In this document: piece by piece, positions 1 through 10,100 of the stretch
How positions within the stretch are numbered: the first letter of the stretch is position 1
How the letters are laid out: every line of letters starts with the position of its first letter
Assembly (NCBI RefSeq): GCF_020510585.1
Contig: NZ_CP075190.1
Span: forward strand, 3,284,001-3,348,000
Direction: 5' to 3'
Length of the DNA: 64,000 nt
Source: Ferribacterium limneticum
Lineage (GTDB): Bacteria > Pseudomonadota > Gammaproteobacteria > Burkholderiales > Rhodocyclaceae
Translations under genes and position numbers: made by a program
The notes under the pieces: model-generated
The model's database searches: none
What the model was told of the DNA's origin: nothing
The model's input: only the letters and a program-made list of their open reading frames with translations

Positions 1-381
1 CTGGCCGTCCTCGCCGAAGCCCTCTATCTGATCAACCTGCTGTTGCTGCCCGGGCTGGCCTTCCTGCTCCTCGTCGGCCTGTGGTTCAAATTCAAGGACA
101 GCGCCCCGCCGCTGGCCCGCCAGCACCTCAAGCAAACCACTATCGTCAGCCTGGTCGGTGGCCTGCTCATCGTCACGCTGTCCGGCCTCATCCTCGGCCT
201 CGGCGGCCTGGACTGGGAATGGACCTGGGTGACGTTGATCCTCTATTTCACCTGCATCCACTCGACGCTCGTGCTGTTCGGCATGTATGCGCTGATCAAG
301 GCCATGAACGGGCAGATGTGGCGTTTCCCACTCATCGGTCCGGCGATTCCACGGTCAACTGGAAAAAACCGTGAAAATTGA
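1..381 (+). CDS. Small integral membrane protein of the nor cluster (5' end outside window)
   Basis: The frame is already open at base 1, so the start lies upstream. The visible 126 residues form about three hydrophobic segments (near residues 8-26, 50-68 and 76-100), with a conserved-looking HLKQT stretch between the first two and a YFTCIHSTLVL segment in the third. I recognise this as a small membrane protein that often sits between norQ and norD in betaproteobacteria, but it has no assigned function. The last residues (RSTGKNREN) are encoded by a dispersed repeat. The stop overlaps the GTG start of the next gene by 11 bases, so the two are likely co-translated. Confidence 0.7.
   Translation: MAVLAEALYLINLLLLPGLAFLLLVGLWFKFKDSAPPLARQHLKQTTIVSLVGGLLIVTLSGLILGLGGLDWEWTWVTLILYFTCIHSTLVLFGMYALIKAMNGQMWRFPLIGPAIPRSTGKNREN
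346..381 (-). repeat. Family 1 dispersed repeat, copy 1
   Basis: Read on the minus strand this matches the consensus ATTTCAATTTTnGCC followed by TTTTTCCGGTTGACCGT, with an A for G in CCAGTTGACCGT. It spans the end of the first gene and the start of the polyferredoxin gene. It supplies the last codons of one, the GTG start of the other and a GGAAAA stretch that could act as a weak ribosome binding site. Confidence 0.75.
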
Positions 382-1414
382 AAGGCTGCAGCGTTACCGT
401 CTGCTGGCGCAGATGGGCTTTTTCACGCTGTTCACCGTGACGCCCATCTTCGACCTGTTCCGCTACGACCTCACCGAGCGCCACGCCTATTTCCTGACCT
501 ATCCGTGGCACCTCGGCATCGACGAACTGATGGCCGGCACCGGCGAAGCGAGCACGGCGGTCATCAACATCATCCTCTACCTGTTCCTGCCCGTCCTCGG
601 GGCAGGTGCGCTGATCATCGGGGTCGCCTGGAAATGGGGCCGTCTCTATTGCGGCTGGCTGTGCCCGCATTTTTCCGTGGTCGAAACGATCAACCGCCTG
701 ATGCTCATCGCCAGCGGCAAGCACTCGGTCTGGGACAAGAAACAAACCCCGCCGTGGGAACCGGATGGCACGCCGGCCAAGCGCGACAAGCGTTACTGGC
801 TGCTCGTCGTCCCCGCCGCCATCGGTTTCGCCTTCGCCTGGGCGCTGGTCGGCCTGACCTACCTGATGCCGCCGTTTCAGGTCTACCACGGCCTGTTCAC
901 CTTCACGCTCTACACCAAGGAAGTGATTTTCCTCGCCGCCGCCACCACGGTGCTGAGCCTCGAATTCCTCTTCGCCCGCCACCTGTTCTGCCGCTACGGC
1001 TGCGCCATCGGCATCTTCCAGAGCTTTGCGTGGATCGTGAACAAGAAGGCCATGGTCGTCGGCTTCGACCGCAAACGCCTGACCGACTGTGCCAGTTGCC
1101 AGCAAGGCGCCGGCAGCGCCGGCCACACCCTGCTCGCCCGGCAGGCCCTGCGCGAAAGCGGCAACGAATTTGCCTCGCCTTCGGGAAGTGCGTGCGACGC
1201 CGTCTGCCCGATGCGCCTCAAACCGCGCAACGTCAAACGCTGGATGTTCGCCTGCACCCAATGCGGCCAGTGCATTTCAGCCTGCAATACGGTCAACCGC
1301 GCCAATCCGAATGGCCAGCTCCTGCGCTGGGTCAGCAACGAAGACGCCCGGCGTAACGAAGCCGGTTTTTCGTCCTTATCAAATACCGACGAAGACGCCG
1401 GTGGGAAACTCTGA
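371..1414 (+). CDS. NapH/CcoG-like membrane polyferredoxin of the nor cluster
   Basis: A 347-residue integral membrane iron-sulfur protein. About five hydrophobic helices alternate with cysteine motifs: CGWLCPHFSVVE (about residue 94), CRYGCAIG (about 213), a CASC pair, then CDAVCP and a ferredoxin-type CTQCGQCISAC near 295-305. This is the NapH/CcoG architecture, in which the clusters pass electrons across or along the membrane. Its place directly before norD suggests a role in maturing or reducing nitric oxide reductase rather than in cytochrome oxidase copper delivery; that is inferred from context. It starts with GTG inside a family 1 repeat; a later ATG near 413 would cut into the first helix. 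The stop is 3 bases before norD. Confidence 0.8.
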   Translation: MKIERLQRYRLLAQMGFFTLFTVTPIFDLFRYDLTERHAYFLTYPWHLGIDELMAGTGEASTAVINIILYLFLPVLGAGALIIGVAWKWGRLYCGWLCPHFSVVETINRLMLIASGKHSVWDKKQTPPWEPDGTPAKRDKRYWLLVVPAAIGFAFAWALVGLTYLMPPFQVYHGLFTFTLYTKEVIFLAAATTVLSLEFLFARHLFCRYGCAIGIFQSFAWIVNKKAMVVGFDRKRLTDCASCQQGAGSAGHTLLARQALRESGNEFASPSGSACDAVCPMRLKPRNVKRWMFACTQCGQCISACNTVNRANPNGQLLRWVSNEDARRNEAGFSSLSNTDEDAGGKL

Positions 1415-1417
1415 GCC

Positions 1418-3262
1418 ATGGAAGAATTCATCGGCAAACTCTGGCACAACTGGGTCACCAAGGCCGCCGCCGGACATTACCCGGAAGCCGCCGTCAAACT
1501 GGGCGAGGTCGAAAAAACGGCCGGTATCCTGTTTCGCGCCTTCGGCGGCGATCCCGGCCTCAAGGTTGCCGCCGCCACCTCGGAAGACCATGGCGCCCGG
1601 CGCACCTGGCTGCAGCGTGTCGCCGGTAGCAACGAGCGTATCGCCCAGGGCCGGCGCGATGCCGAAACCCTCCGCCTGCCGCCGGAAATCGCTGCCTTTC
1701 CCGAAAAATCGCTGAACCGTGACCTCTACCTGTGGCTGGCCGCCCTGGCCGCCAGCGACGTGGCGCCCGAGCAGCCGTGGTTCATCCGCAATCAGACCGC
1801 CAGCCGAACTGCCCTCGAACGCTATCCGGGCCTCAACGAGCGCTACCGGCGCCTGGTCGCCGCCCATCTCGCCGGCCGCATCGAACCCGGCGCCATGCAG
1901 GCCGACGAAGCAGCGCAGGAAAATGCCATTCGTCAGGCGCTGGAACAGCCGGGTTCGGTCGCCGGCCTGCCACCGCTCAACACGATGAAATCCCGGCCGC
2001 CGCAGCCTGTGCTGCTCTGGTTGATTGGCGCAGAGGAGCCCGAGGCCGGCGCCAAACTCGCTGACCCGAACGACAATCTGCCGCCCGAAGGCAGCGGCGG
2101 AAACACCGAAACCGCCAAGGAGGCGCACAAGGCCGAGCAGGTCGAGACGCCGGACAACAAGAATCCCATGCTCGCCATGTTCCGCGCCGAAAGCCTGCCG
2201 ACCTGGGCCGAATACGTCCGGGTCAATCGCGCCTTCGACGAGGACGAAAACCCGAACGCCAGCGACGCGGCCAACGACCTCGACAAACTGTCGCTGACCC
2301 GCGACGGCGAAACCGCCAAGTCGCGCGTCAAGTTCGACCTCGACCTGCCCTCCGCCGCCGAGGACGACACCCCGATCGGCCCCGGCATTGCGCTACCCGA
2401 GTGGGATTACCGCAAGAACGCGATGCAGCCGGCGCATTGCCTGCTGCAGCCAATGGTCGCCCACGATGCCGGGCCCGCCGCACTGCCACTCGAACTGGCT
2501 GCGACGGCCAAGAAACTGCGCGGCCAGTTCGCCGCCCTCGCCCCGCAACGCCGCTGGCTCAAGGGCCAGCCCGACGGGCCTGAACTCGACGTCGATTCCT
2601 GCGTGCGCAACCACGCCGACCGCGCCTCGGGTCACACGCCGGAAGCTGGCGGCTACCTCGCCCAGGCTCGTTGCGAACGCGATCTGGCCTGCATGCTGCT
2701 GGCCGACCTGTCGATGTCCACCGACGCGTTCATTTCCGACTCGCACCGCATCGTCGATGTCATCCGCGATTCGCTGCTGCTGTTTTCCGAAGCGCTGACC
2801 GCCACCGGCGACCGCTTCGGCATCTACGGCTTTTCGTCGCTACGCCGCCAGAACATCCGTTTCCATCTGCTCAAGGACTTCAATGGCAAATATGACGCCG
2901 CCGCCCGTGGCCGTATCCTGGCCATCAAACCCGGCTACTACACGCGCATGGGCGCCGCCATCCGCCAGGCCGCCAGCATCCTCGCCGAGCAACCGGCCAG
3001 TCGCCGCCTGTTGCTGATCATTACTGACGGCAAACCGAACGACCTCGACATCTACGACTCGCGCTACGGCATCGAAGACACCAGGATGGCCGTCCATGAA
3101 GCCCGGCGCCTTGGTCTGACGCCCTTCTGCGTGACCATCGACCGTGAAGCGGGCGCTTACCTGCCCTATCTTTTCGGCCCGGCCGGGTTCTGCGTCATCC
3201 GCAAACCGGAGGAGTTGCCCAGCCGGCTCCCCCTCCTTTATGTGCAACTTACCCGTCAGTAG
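1418..3262 (+). CDS. norD: NorD, nitric oxide reductase activation protein with VWA domain
   Basis: A 614-residue cytoplasmic protein. The N-terminal 200 residues are helical, the middle is acidic and low-complexity (around 210-320), and the C-terminal third (about 420-610) is a von Willebrand A domain. The metal-binding MIDAS motif reads DLSMSTD, with later TDGKPND and the loop YDSRYGIEDT typical of NorD. NorD works with the MoxR-type ATPase NorQ to insert the non-haem iron or otherwise activate NorB; norQ and the structural nor genes are presumably just upstream of the window. The ATG start is 3 bases after the polyferredoxin stop and gives a protein of normal family length. Confidence 0.9.
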   Translation: MEEFIGKLWHNWVTKAAAGHYPEAAVKLGEVEKTAGILFRAFGGDPGLKVAAATSEDHGARRTWLQRVAGSNERIAQGRRDAETLRLPPEIAAFPEKSLNRDLYLWLAALAASDVAPEQPWFIRNQTASRTALERYPGLNERYRRLVAAHLAGRIEPGAMQADEAAQENAIRQALEQPGSVAGLPPLNTMKSRPPQPVLLWLIGAEEPEAGAKLADPNDNLPPEGSGGNTETAKEAHKAEQVETPDNKNPMLAMFRAESLPTWAEYVRVNRAFDEDENPNASDAANDLDKLSLTRDGETAKSRVKFDLDLPSAAEDDTPIGPGIALPEWDYRKNAMQPAHCLLQPMVAHDAGPAALPLELAATAKKLRGQFAALAPQRRWLKGQPDGPELDVDSCVRNHADRASGHTPEAGGYLAQARCERDLACMLLADLSMSTDAFISDSHRIVDVIRDSLLLFSEALTATGDRFGIYGFSSLRRQNIRFHLLKDFNGKYDAAARGRILAIKPGYYTRMGAAIRQAASILAEQPASRRLLLIITDGKPNDLDIYDSRYGIEDTRMAVHEARRLGLTPFCVTIDREAGAYLPYLFGPAGFCVIRKPEELPSRLPLLYVQLTRQ

Positions 3263-3336
3263 ATAGTCATAAAGTCGTATTGCTTTGGCATCGGTCGAAT
3301 GCCAGTATTAGACGTTATCGTTATTGCGCAAAGATC

Positions 3337-4029
3337 ATGCACGGCAGCCACCCAATCAACATAGAAGCCCTTCTGACGCACGTTCCGCTCTTTCAGGGAC
3401 TGGCACCGGAGGAGTTGAGCCGCATCGCCCGTGGCACCCGCGAGATGCACCCCAACAAGGGGGAAATTCTCTTCCACAAGGGCGACCCCTGCAACGGTTT
3501 CCACCTGCTCGTGTACGGTCAGGTCAAGCTGGCCTTCACCTCATCGCAAGGCAGCGAGAAGGTCGTCGAGATCATCAGCCAGGGGCAGAGCTTCGGTGAA
3601 GCCATCATGTTCATGGAAAAGCCCTACATCGTCTTCGCCCAGGCGCTGACCGACTGCCTGCTGCTGCATATCTCGAAAGGCGTAGTCTTTGAGGAGTTGC
3701 AGCGCGACCACAACCTGTGCCGCAAGATGCTGGCCGGCATGGCCATGCGCCTGCATCAACTGATGAACGACGTCGAGTCGTATTCGCTGCACTCCGGCAA
3801 GCAGCGCATCATCGGCTACCTGCTGCGCGAACTGCCCGAGGCCGAGCACGACGGCATCAACGTGGCCATCACGCTACCAACCAACAAGGGCGTCATCGCC
3901 TCCCGCCTCAACCTGACCCAGGAACATTTCTCGCGCATCCTGCACGAGCTGACCGAGCTCGGGCTGATCGTCGTCGAAGGCCGGAAGATCCACATCCCGA
4001 ACGCTACCAAGCTGCGTCAGCACGAGTAA
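3337..4029 (+). CDS. dnr: Crp/Fnr-family regulator, Dnr/NnrR type
   Basis: A 230-residue one-component regulator. An N-terminal cyclic-nucleotide-binding-fold sensor domain (about 15-125) is followed by a dimerisation helix (125-150) and a C-terminal winged helix (155-225) with recognition helix around SRLNLTQEHFSRILHEL. The FNR iron-sulfur cysteines are absent, so this is the Dnr/NnrR (haem and NO sensing) kind, not FNR itself. It follows norD by 74 bases on the same strand and very likely controls the nor genes. I chose the ATG at 3337 over an upstream frame extension at 3280 because it matches the family N-terminus; the ribosome binding site is weak. Confidence 0.85.
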   Translation: MHGSHPINIEALLTHVPLFQGLAPEELSRIARGTREMHPNKGEILFHKGDPCNGFHLLVYGQVKLAFTSSQGSEKVVEIISQGQSFGEAIMFMEKPYIVFAQALTDCLLLHISKGVVFEELQRDHNLCRKMLAGMAMRLHQLMNDVESYSLHSGKQRIIGYLLRELPEAEHDGINVAITLPTNKGVIASRLNLTQEHFSRILHELTELGLIVVEGRKIHIPNATKLRQHE

Positions 4030-4049
4030 CTGCGTTCAGGGCAGGGTTG

Positions 4050-4086
4050 CTACGGTCAACCGGGAAAAACAGGTAAAAATGAAATA
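4050..4086 (-). repeat. Family 1 dispersed repeat, copy 2
   Basis: Intergenic copy just after dnr; on the minus strand it reads TTTTTCCCGGTTGACCGTAGC preceded by ATTTCATTTTT. It abuts the terminator hairpin. Confidence 0.75.
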
Positions 4087-4117
4087 AAAAAGGGGCGATC
4101 AAAATCGCCCCTTTTTG
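4086..4117. terminator. Bidirectional intrinsic terminator between dnr and the adhesin gene
   Basis: A hairpin with stem GGGGCGAT/ATCGCCCC and a 4-base AAAA loop, flanked by an A-run on the left and a T-run on the right. It can stop transcription from both convergent genes. Confidence 0.9.
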
Positions 4118-4161
4118 TCGCCGATCGCGCCCCGCAGGAAGTACCCTTGGGGTGCTGCAGC

Positions 4162-7100
4162 TTAGTCGGTAATGAGCTTGCCCTTGGTCAGCAGGTCATT
4201 GATGATCGTCACATCATTGGCACCCGTTGCCCCCAGATCAACGCCGGCCAGCACGATCTGCTGCGTCACGTTGGCACCATCCGGTTTCACATCGATTACC
4301 GTGTCGCTGCCAGACGTGCTGAAGTTCAGGTAACCATCCAGCGCAGCCCCGGTTGTAGCTGTCGGCAACAGATCGCGCAGATCGAGCACATCGCCGCCTG
4401 CCGCCTTCGACGCCACATTGAAGTCTGCAATGATGTCCTTTGCCGGCAGGCCAACGCTGCCCTGATCAGCCAGCGTCCAGGCAAACGTATCCGAACCCAG
4501 GCCACCGCTCAGAACGTCGTCGCCAGCGCCGCCAGAGATCAGATCGGAGCCGGAACCGCCTTGAACGATGTCGTTGCCGCCACCGGCATGGATAGTGTCC
4601 TTGCCATCGCTGCCGACAATCTTTTCAGGAATATTGGTACCGTTGTAGGTCTCCCCCTCGCGAATCTGCCATACACCGTTGGTTGTCGACTCAACGATGT
4701 CCTCGTTGGCGCCCAGTGCAGGCACATCGCTCGGCGAGAACAAGGCATATTCGTCGTTGCCGATGATCTTGTATGTGCTATCGGCTGCTCCGCTGGCCTT
4801 GAACTCGACACGCAGGCTGGCGTGACCGGCCTGATCCCAATAAAGAATTTCGATCGGCTGGAGACCTTCCGACAGCGTGACACCGCTGTAGACCTGGGTA
4901 GCGGTCGACTGGATAAAGTCGGCCTGACCAAGATTCTGGCCATTGATCAGCACACGATAGCCGTCGTCCGCCGTCACCCGCATATCGTAGACACCGCCCG
5001 CCGGGATGTAGATGTAGCCAACCATCCGGATAACGGCATCGGTGGTATCACCAAGACCGCTGGTTGCCGCCAGTCCATCCACGTTGCCGGAGGAAACCTT
5101 GAGGAAGGTATAAAGGTTATTGGTATTCCCTCCCGCCGTAGCACCGATCGCGCCGCTGGTCACCTTGCCGTTCTGGCCAAGGTCGTTGCTGAACAGCGGC
5201 GTGTTGGAACCAGCCGGCAGGCCAAACTCCACCTTGTTGACCGAGAAAGTGGCATCGGCCTTGGTCGGATCAGAAAGAATGGCGTTGTTGATCAGGTTGG
5301 TGTTGTTGTTGCGTCCCTCGATGATCGCCTCGACATCGGCCAGGCGGTCGACGTTGTTGGCGCTACCGGCATCGGCCGTACCGTCATCGGAATGCAGACG
5401 AACCGTTGTCGATCCCTCGTAGGCCGGGTCGCTAGCCGTACCGTCCCGGTATTCGTTGTAGCCGAAATACTCGCCGGACAGCCCCATGTTCAGACCGGTA
5501 ATGCTGGCATTGGTACTGGTCAGGGTAACGACCTGCGGCGGCATGACATCGATGGTCAGCACCGAAGAGGCGCTATCGCCATCATTGTCACGCAGGGTAT
5601 AAGCGATACTTTCGCTGTATTGGGTCGCGGTCGAAGCCGGCGGCGTATAGGTGTATTGGCTGTTATCCATGTCGACCGCAAACTTGCCACCCGCCGTGGA
5701 CGTCACGGTCCAGGAGTTGGTGGCGGCATCGTAAGTACCCCGGTTGGTACCCGAAACTGCGCCACCGCTGCTGTAGGTCGTACCGTTCAGGACAAAGGCT
5801 GCCAAAACGCCGCCATCAGCACCAATACCCGAACCAGCCCCGAGGGAGCCATTGACCAGTTCGCCAACTGTCGGCATCACAATCGAGTCGCGCAGGATCG
5901 GCGGCAGATCAACCGCCGGATTGGCCACAACAATCGCGTTGGTATTGACCTGATTGATCCCGTCGTAGGCCACCGGATTCATGTTGACCTGCGTTGCCCC
6001 GGTGCCCATGCCATAGGCCATCGAGTTGATCTGGTTGGCAGTCAGGAAATTGACCCACAAAGTCTCCTCGCCGGACTGAATGCCGTTCTGGCTGGTCAGC
6101 GGACCGCTGCCGTCCCAATCGCTGGCTGCTGTAGGCTGTCCATCCGTCAGGAAGTACGAAACATTCTTGGCACCGACAATCTTGCCGCTATCGGTAAATG
6201 CTCCCTGTGCGGTAACCAAGGCCGCATCGTAATTGGTGCTTCCATTGGCCGTCAGGCCATTCACGATTTGCTTGGCCCGGGTAACATCCACCCAAACTGC
6301 ATCCCGCTCGGCAGCATTGCTGGAGAAAGTGACGATACGAACCTTGATGTCACCGAGGTTATCGTACTGATCCAGCATCATGTTGACCGAGCTCTTCATG
6401 ACATCCAGACGCGTCGGACCACCGGCCACGCCATCCGCGTCATCGCTCATGGAGCCGGAGACATCGAGAATCAGCATGATGTTGGTGTCCTGCGAAGGCA
6501 GAACCACTGTTTGCGTGCCAGGAATGGCCGTCGGCATGTCATCTTCAATGGAAATGGTCAGCGTTCCGGTACCACTTTGCGCACTGTCGCTCGCGGTAAC
6601 CCCCACATTGAAACTGAGCACATCCTCCTGGCTGTTCAGCGGATGATCAACTGCCTTGCTCAAGGTTGCCGTGTAATTTCCAGCATTGTCGACACTGACG
6701 CGAATCACTTCGTTGCCACCGGCCGAACCAATCAGCGTCTGGGTTCCCGAACCGCTCCAGGTTACCGGCTGACCATTGGAGGTCAGCGCAGTTAGCGGTG
6801 CAGTGAGCGTTACCGTCAGCGCGTTGCCATCAGCATCGGCAACCGGAATGGTGCCGGTGATCGTCCGCACGTCGGTCGTATCGGTATTGCCCGTGGTATC
6901 TGCAATGCCGCCGGTCAGCCCCTCTTCCGAGAGGACAGCGCCAGCAGTACCAACCGTCGGTGTCGTGTCATTATCGGTAATCGAGGCAGTACCGGTTGCC
7001 GAAGCATTGGCCGTATTGCCGCTGGTCACCGTGCCGGTCAGCGAGAAATTCTCGGCCGGCTCGTCCAGCAGGTCATCCGTCGTCTGCAGACGCAGCTGCA

Positions 7101-10100
7101 CGCTGGTGCTGCCGGCCGGGATGCTTACCCCGCCGGTGGCCGACACCCAGGCCGTACCGTTGTAGTACTGCAGCGTGCTGGCGGCGCTGGTATCGGTACC
7201 CAGCGTTGCCGTGCCACCAGTCAGGCTCGGCGTGAAGGTCACGGCCGTCGTGCTGGCGTTGCTCAAGGTCGCCGTGAAAGTAGCGTAGCCGCCTTCAGTG
7301 ACCGTCGGGCTGTCGATGCTCAAGGTCGGACGGTCATCGTCCGATCCACCACCACCCGTGCCGTTGTCCATAATGGTGCCAACACCCAGATTGTCGGCAA
7401 TCGTGGCGTTGACCGCAGAACTCAGATTAACATTGAAGGTTTCGGAACCTTCATACACGCGAGGGCTGTCGTTAAGGATGGCGACGGTGATGGTCTGCGT
7501 CGTGACACCCGGAGCAAAGTTCAGGGTGCCGCTGTTGTTCGTGTAATCCGAACCGGCCAGGGCCGTGCCATTCGACAAGCCCCAATTGACGCTGGTCGCC
7601 TGACCACTGGCCGCCGACAGGGTGACGGTGAAGGTGGCCGTCCCGGCGGCTTCATTGACCGTGATGTCGTTGATCGAGAAGCTCGGCGTCGGATCGTTAT
7701 CGGTAATCGAGGCGGTACCGGTTGCCGATGCATTGGCCGTATTGCCGCTGGTCACCGTACCGGTCAGCGAGAAATTCTCGGCCGGCTCGTCCAGCAGGTC
7801 ATCCGTCGTCTGCAGGCGCAGTTGCACGCTGGTGCTGCCGGCCGGGATGCTCACCCCGCCGGTGGCCGACACCCAGGCAGTACCGTTGTAGTACTCCAGC
7901 GTGCTGGCGGCGCTGGTATCGGTACCCAGCGTTGCCGTGCCACCAGTCAGGCTCGGCGTAAAGGTCACGGCCGTCGTGCTGGCGTTGCTCAAGGTTGCCG
8001 TGAAGGTGGCGTAGCCGCCTTCAGTGACCGTCGGGCTGTCGATGCTCAGGGTCGGACGGTCGTCGTCCGATCCACCACCACCCGTGCCGTTGTCCATAAT
8101 GGTGCCAACACCCAGATTGTCGGCAATCGTGGCGTTGACCGAAGAACTCAGATTAACATTGAAGGTTTCGGAACCTTCATACACGCGCGGCGTGTCGTTC
8201 AAGATGCTGACCGTAATGGTCTGGCTGGTGATCCCCGCTGCAAAGTTCAGCGTACCGCTACCCATCGTGTAGTCGCTACCCGACAGGGCCGTCCCGTTCG
8301 ACAGACCCCAGTTGACACTGGTCGCCTGGCCACTGGCGGCCGACAGGCTGACCGTGAAGGTTGCCGTGCCAGCGGCTTCATTGACCGTGATGTCGTTGAT
8401 CGAGAAGCTCGGCGTCGGATCGTTGTCGGTAATCGAGGCGGTACCGGTTGCCGATGCATTGGCCGTATTGCCGCTGGTCACCGTGCCGGTCAGCGAGAAA
8501 TTCTCGGCCGGCTCGTCCAGCAGGTCATCCGTCGTCTGCAGGCGCAGCTGCACGCTGGTGCTGCCGGCCGGGATGCTCACCCCACCGGTGGCCAAGACCC
8601 AGGCCGTGCCGTTGTAGTACTGCAGCGTGCTGGCGGCGCTGGTATCGGTACCCAGCGTTGCCGTGCCACCAGTCAGGCTCGGCGTGAAGGTCACGGCCGT
8701 CGTGCTGGCGTTGCTCAAGGTCGCCGTGAAAGTAGCGTAGCCGCCTTCGCTGACCGTCGGGCTGTCGATGCTCAGGGTCGGACGGTCATCGTTGGCCGGA
8801 ACACCCGGCAGGGTACGGCCATCATCAACAATGGTGCCAACACCCTGGCCGTCAACAATGACGGCACCGACCGGGTTGGCGAGGTTGAGGTTGAATTGTT
8901 CGGCGCCTTCGAAGGTGCCGTCGTTGGCGATGGCGACGGTGATGGTCTGGCTGGCGATGCCGGCGGCAAAGCTCAGGGTGCCGGCGGCAACGCTGTAGTC
9001 GGCGCCGGTCGCCGTGTTGTCTTGTCCGGCGTAGTCGACGGCGGCGCTTTGCGTCAGGTCGCCCGTCCGGGTAACCGTGAAGGTGACGGTGCCGGCGGCT
9101 TCGTCGATGGTCAGGTCGTTGATCGAGAAGCCCGGACGGTCGTCGTTGGCGGTGCCGCCACCGGGCAGGCTGCGGCCGTCATCAACGATGGTGCCGGTGG
9201 CGCTGCTGGTGCCGAGCACGGCGTTCACCGGGTTGCTGATCGAGACGCTGAAGTCTTCCGAGATTTCGTATTGCGTGTCGTTGGCGATGGCAATGGTGAT
9301 GGTCTTCACCGTCTCGCCGGCGGCAAAGCTCAGCGTGCCGCTTTGCCCGGTGTAGTCGGCTCCGGCCGTGGCGCTGCCGTTGGCGGTGGCGAAGTCGACG
9401 CTGACCGGCTGTTCGCTGCCCCCCGTCTTGGTCACCGTGAAGGTGACGGTGCCGGCCGCTTCGTCGATGATGACGTCGCTGCCGATGCTCAGGCTCGGCC
9501 GGTCGTCGTTGGCCGGGCCGCCCGGCAGGGTACGGCCGTCGTCCACAATGGTGGCGACCTGGGTGTTGTCACCAAGGGTGGCGTTGCTCGGGGCGCTGAG
9601 CTGGACACTGAAGTCCTGGGCGCCTTCGAAGATGGCGTCGTTGGTGATGGCGACGGTGACGGTCTTGACCGTTTCTCCCGCCGCAAAGTTGAGCGTGCCG
9701 CTGCTCGCAGCGTAGTCTTCTCCGGCGACGGCGCTGCCGTCGATAGTATTGAAGTTGACGCTGGACGCCAGATCGGTGGCACCGCTCTTGGTCACCGTGA
9801 AGGTGATGGTGCCGGCCGCTTCGTCTACCACGAAGTCCGAGCCCATGTTGAAGACCGGACGGTCGTCGTTGGCCGGGCCACCCGGCAGGGTACGGCCATC
9901 ATCAACAATGGTGCCAACACCCTGGCCGTCAACAATGACGGCACCGACCGGGTTGGCGAGGTTGAGGTTGAATTGTTCGGCGCCTTCGAAGGTGCCGTCG
10001 TTGGCGATGGCGACGGTGATGGTCTGGCTGGCGATGCCGGCGGCAAAGCTCAGGGTGCCGGCGGCAACGCTGTAGTCGGCGCCGGTCGCCGTGTTGTCTT

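Noticed and set aside
1290..1306. ACGGTCAACCGC in the polyferredoxin gene as a family 1 repeat
   Set aside because: No A-run follows and the arm is absent; it is ordinary coding sequence.
4147..6795. An 882-codon plus-strand frame opposite the adhesin C-terminus
   Set aside because: Antisense shadow of the VWA/PA14/RTX region; no recognisable domain.
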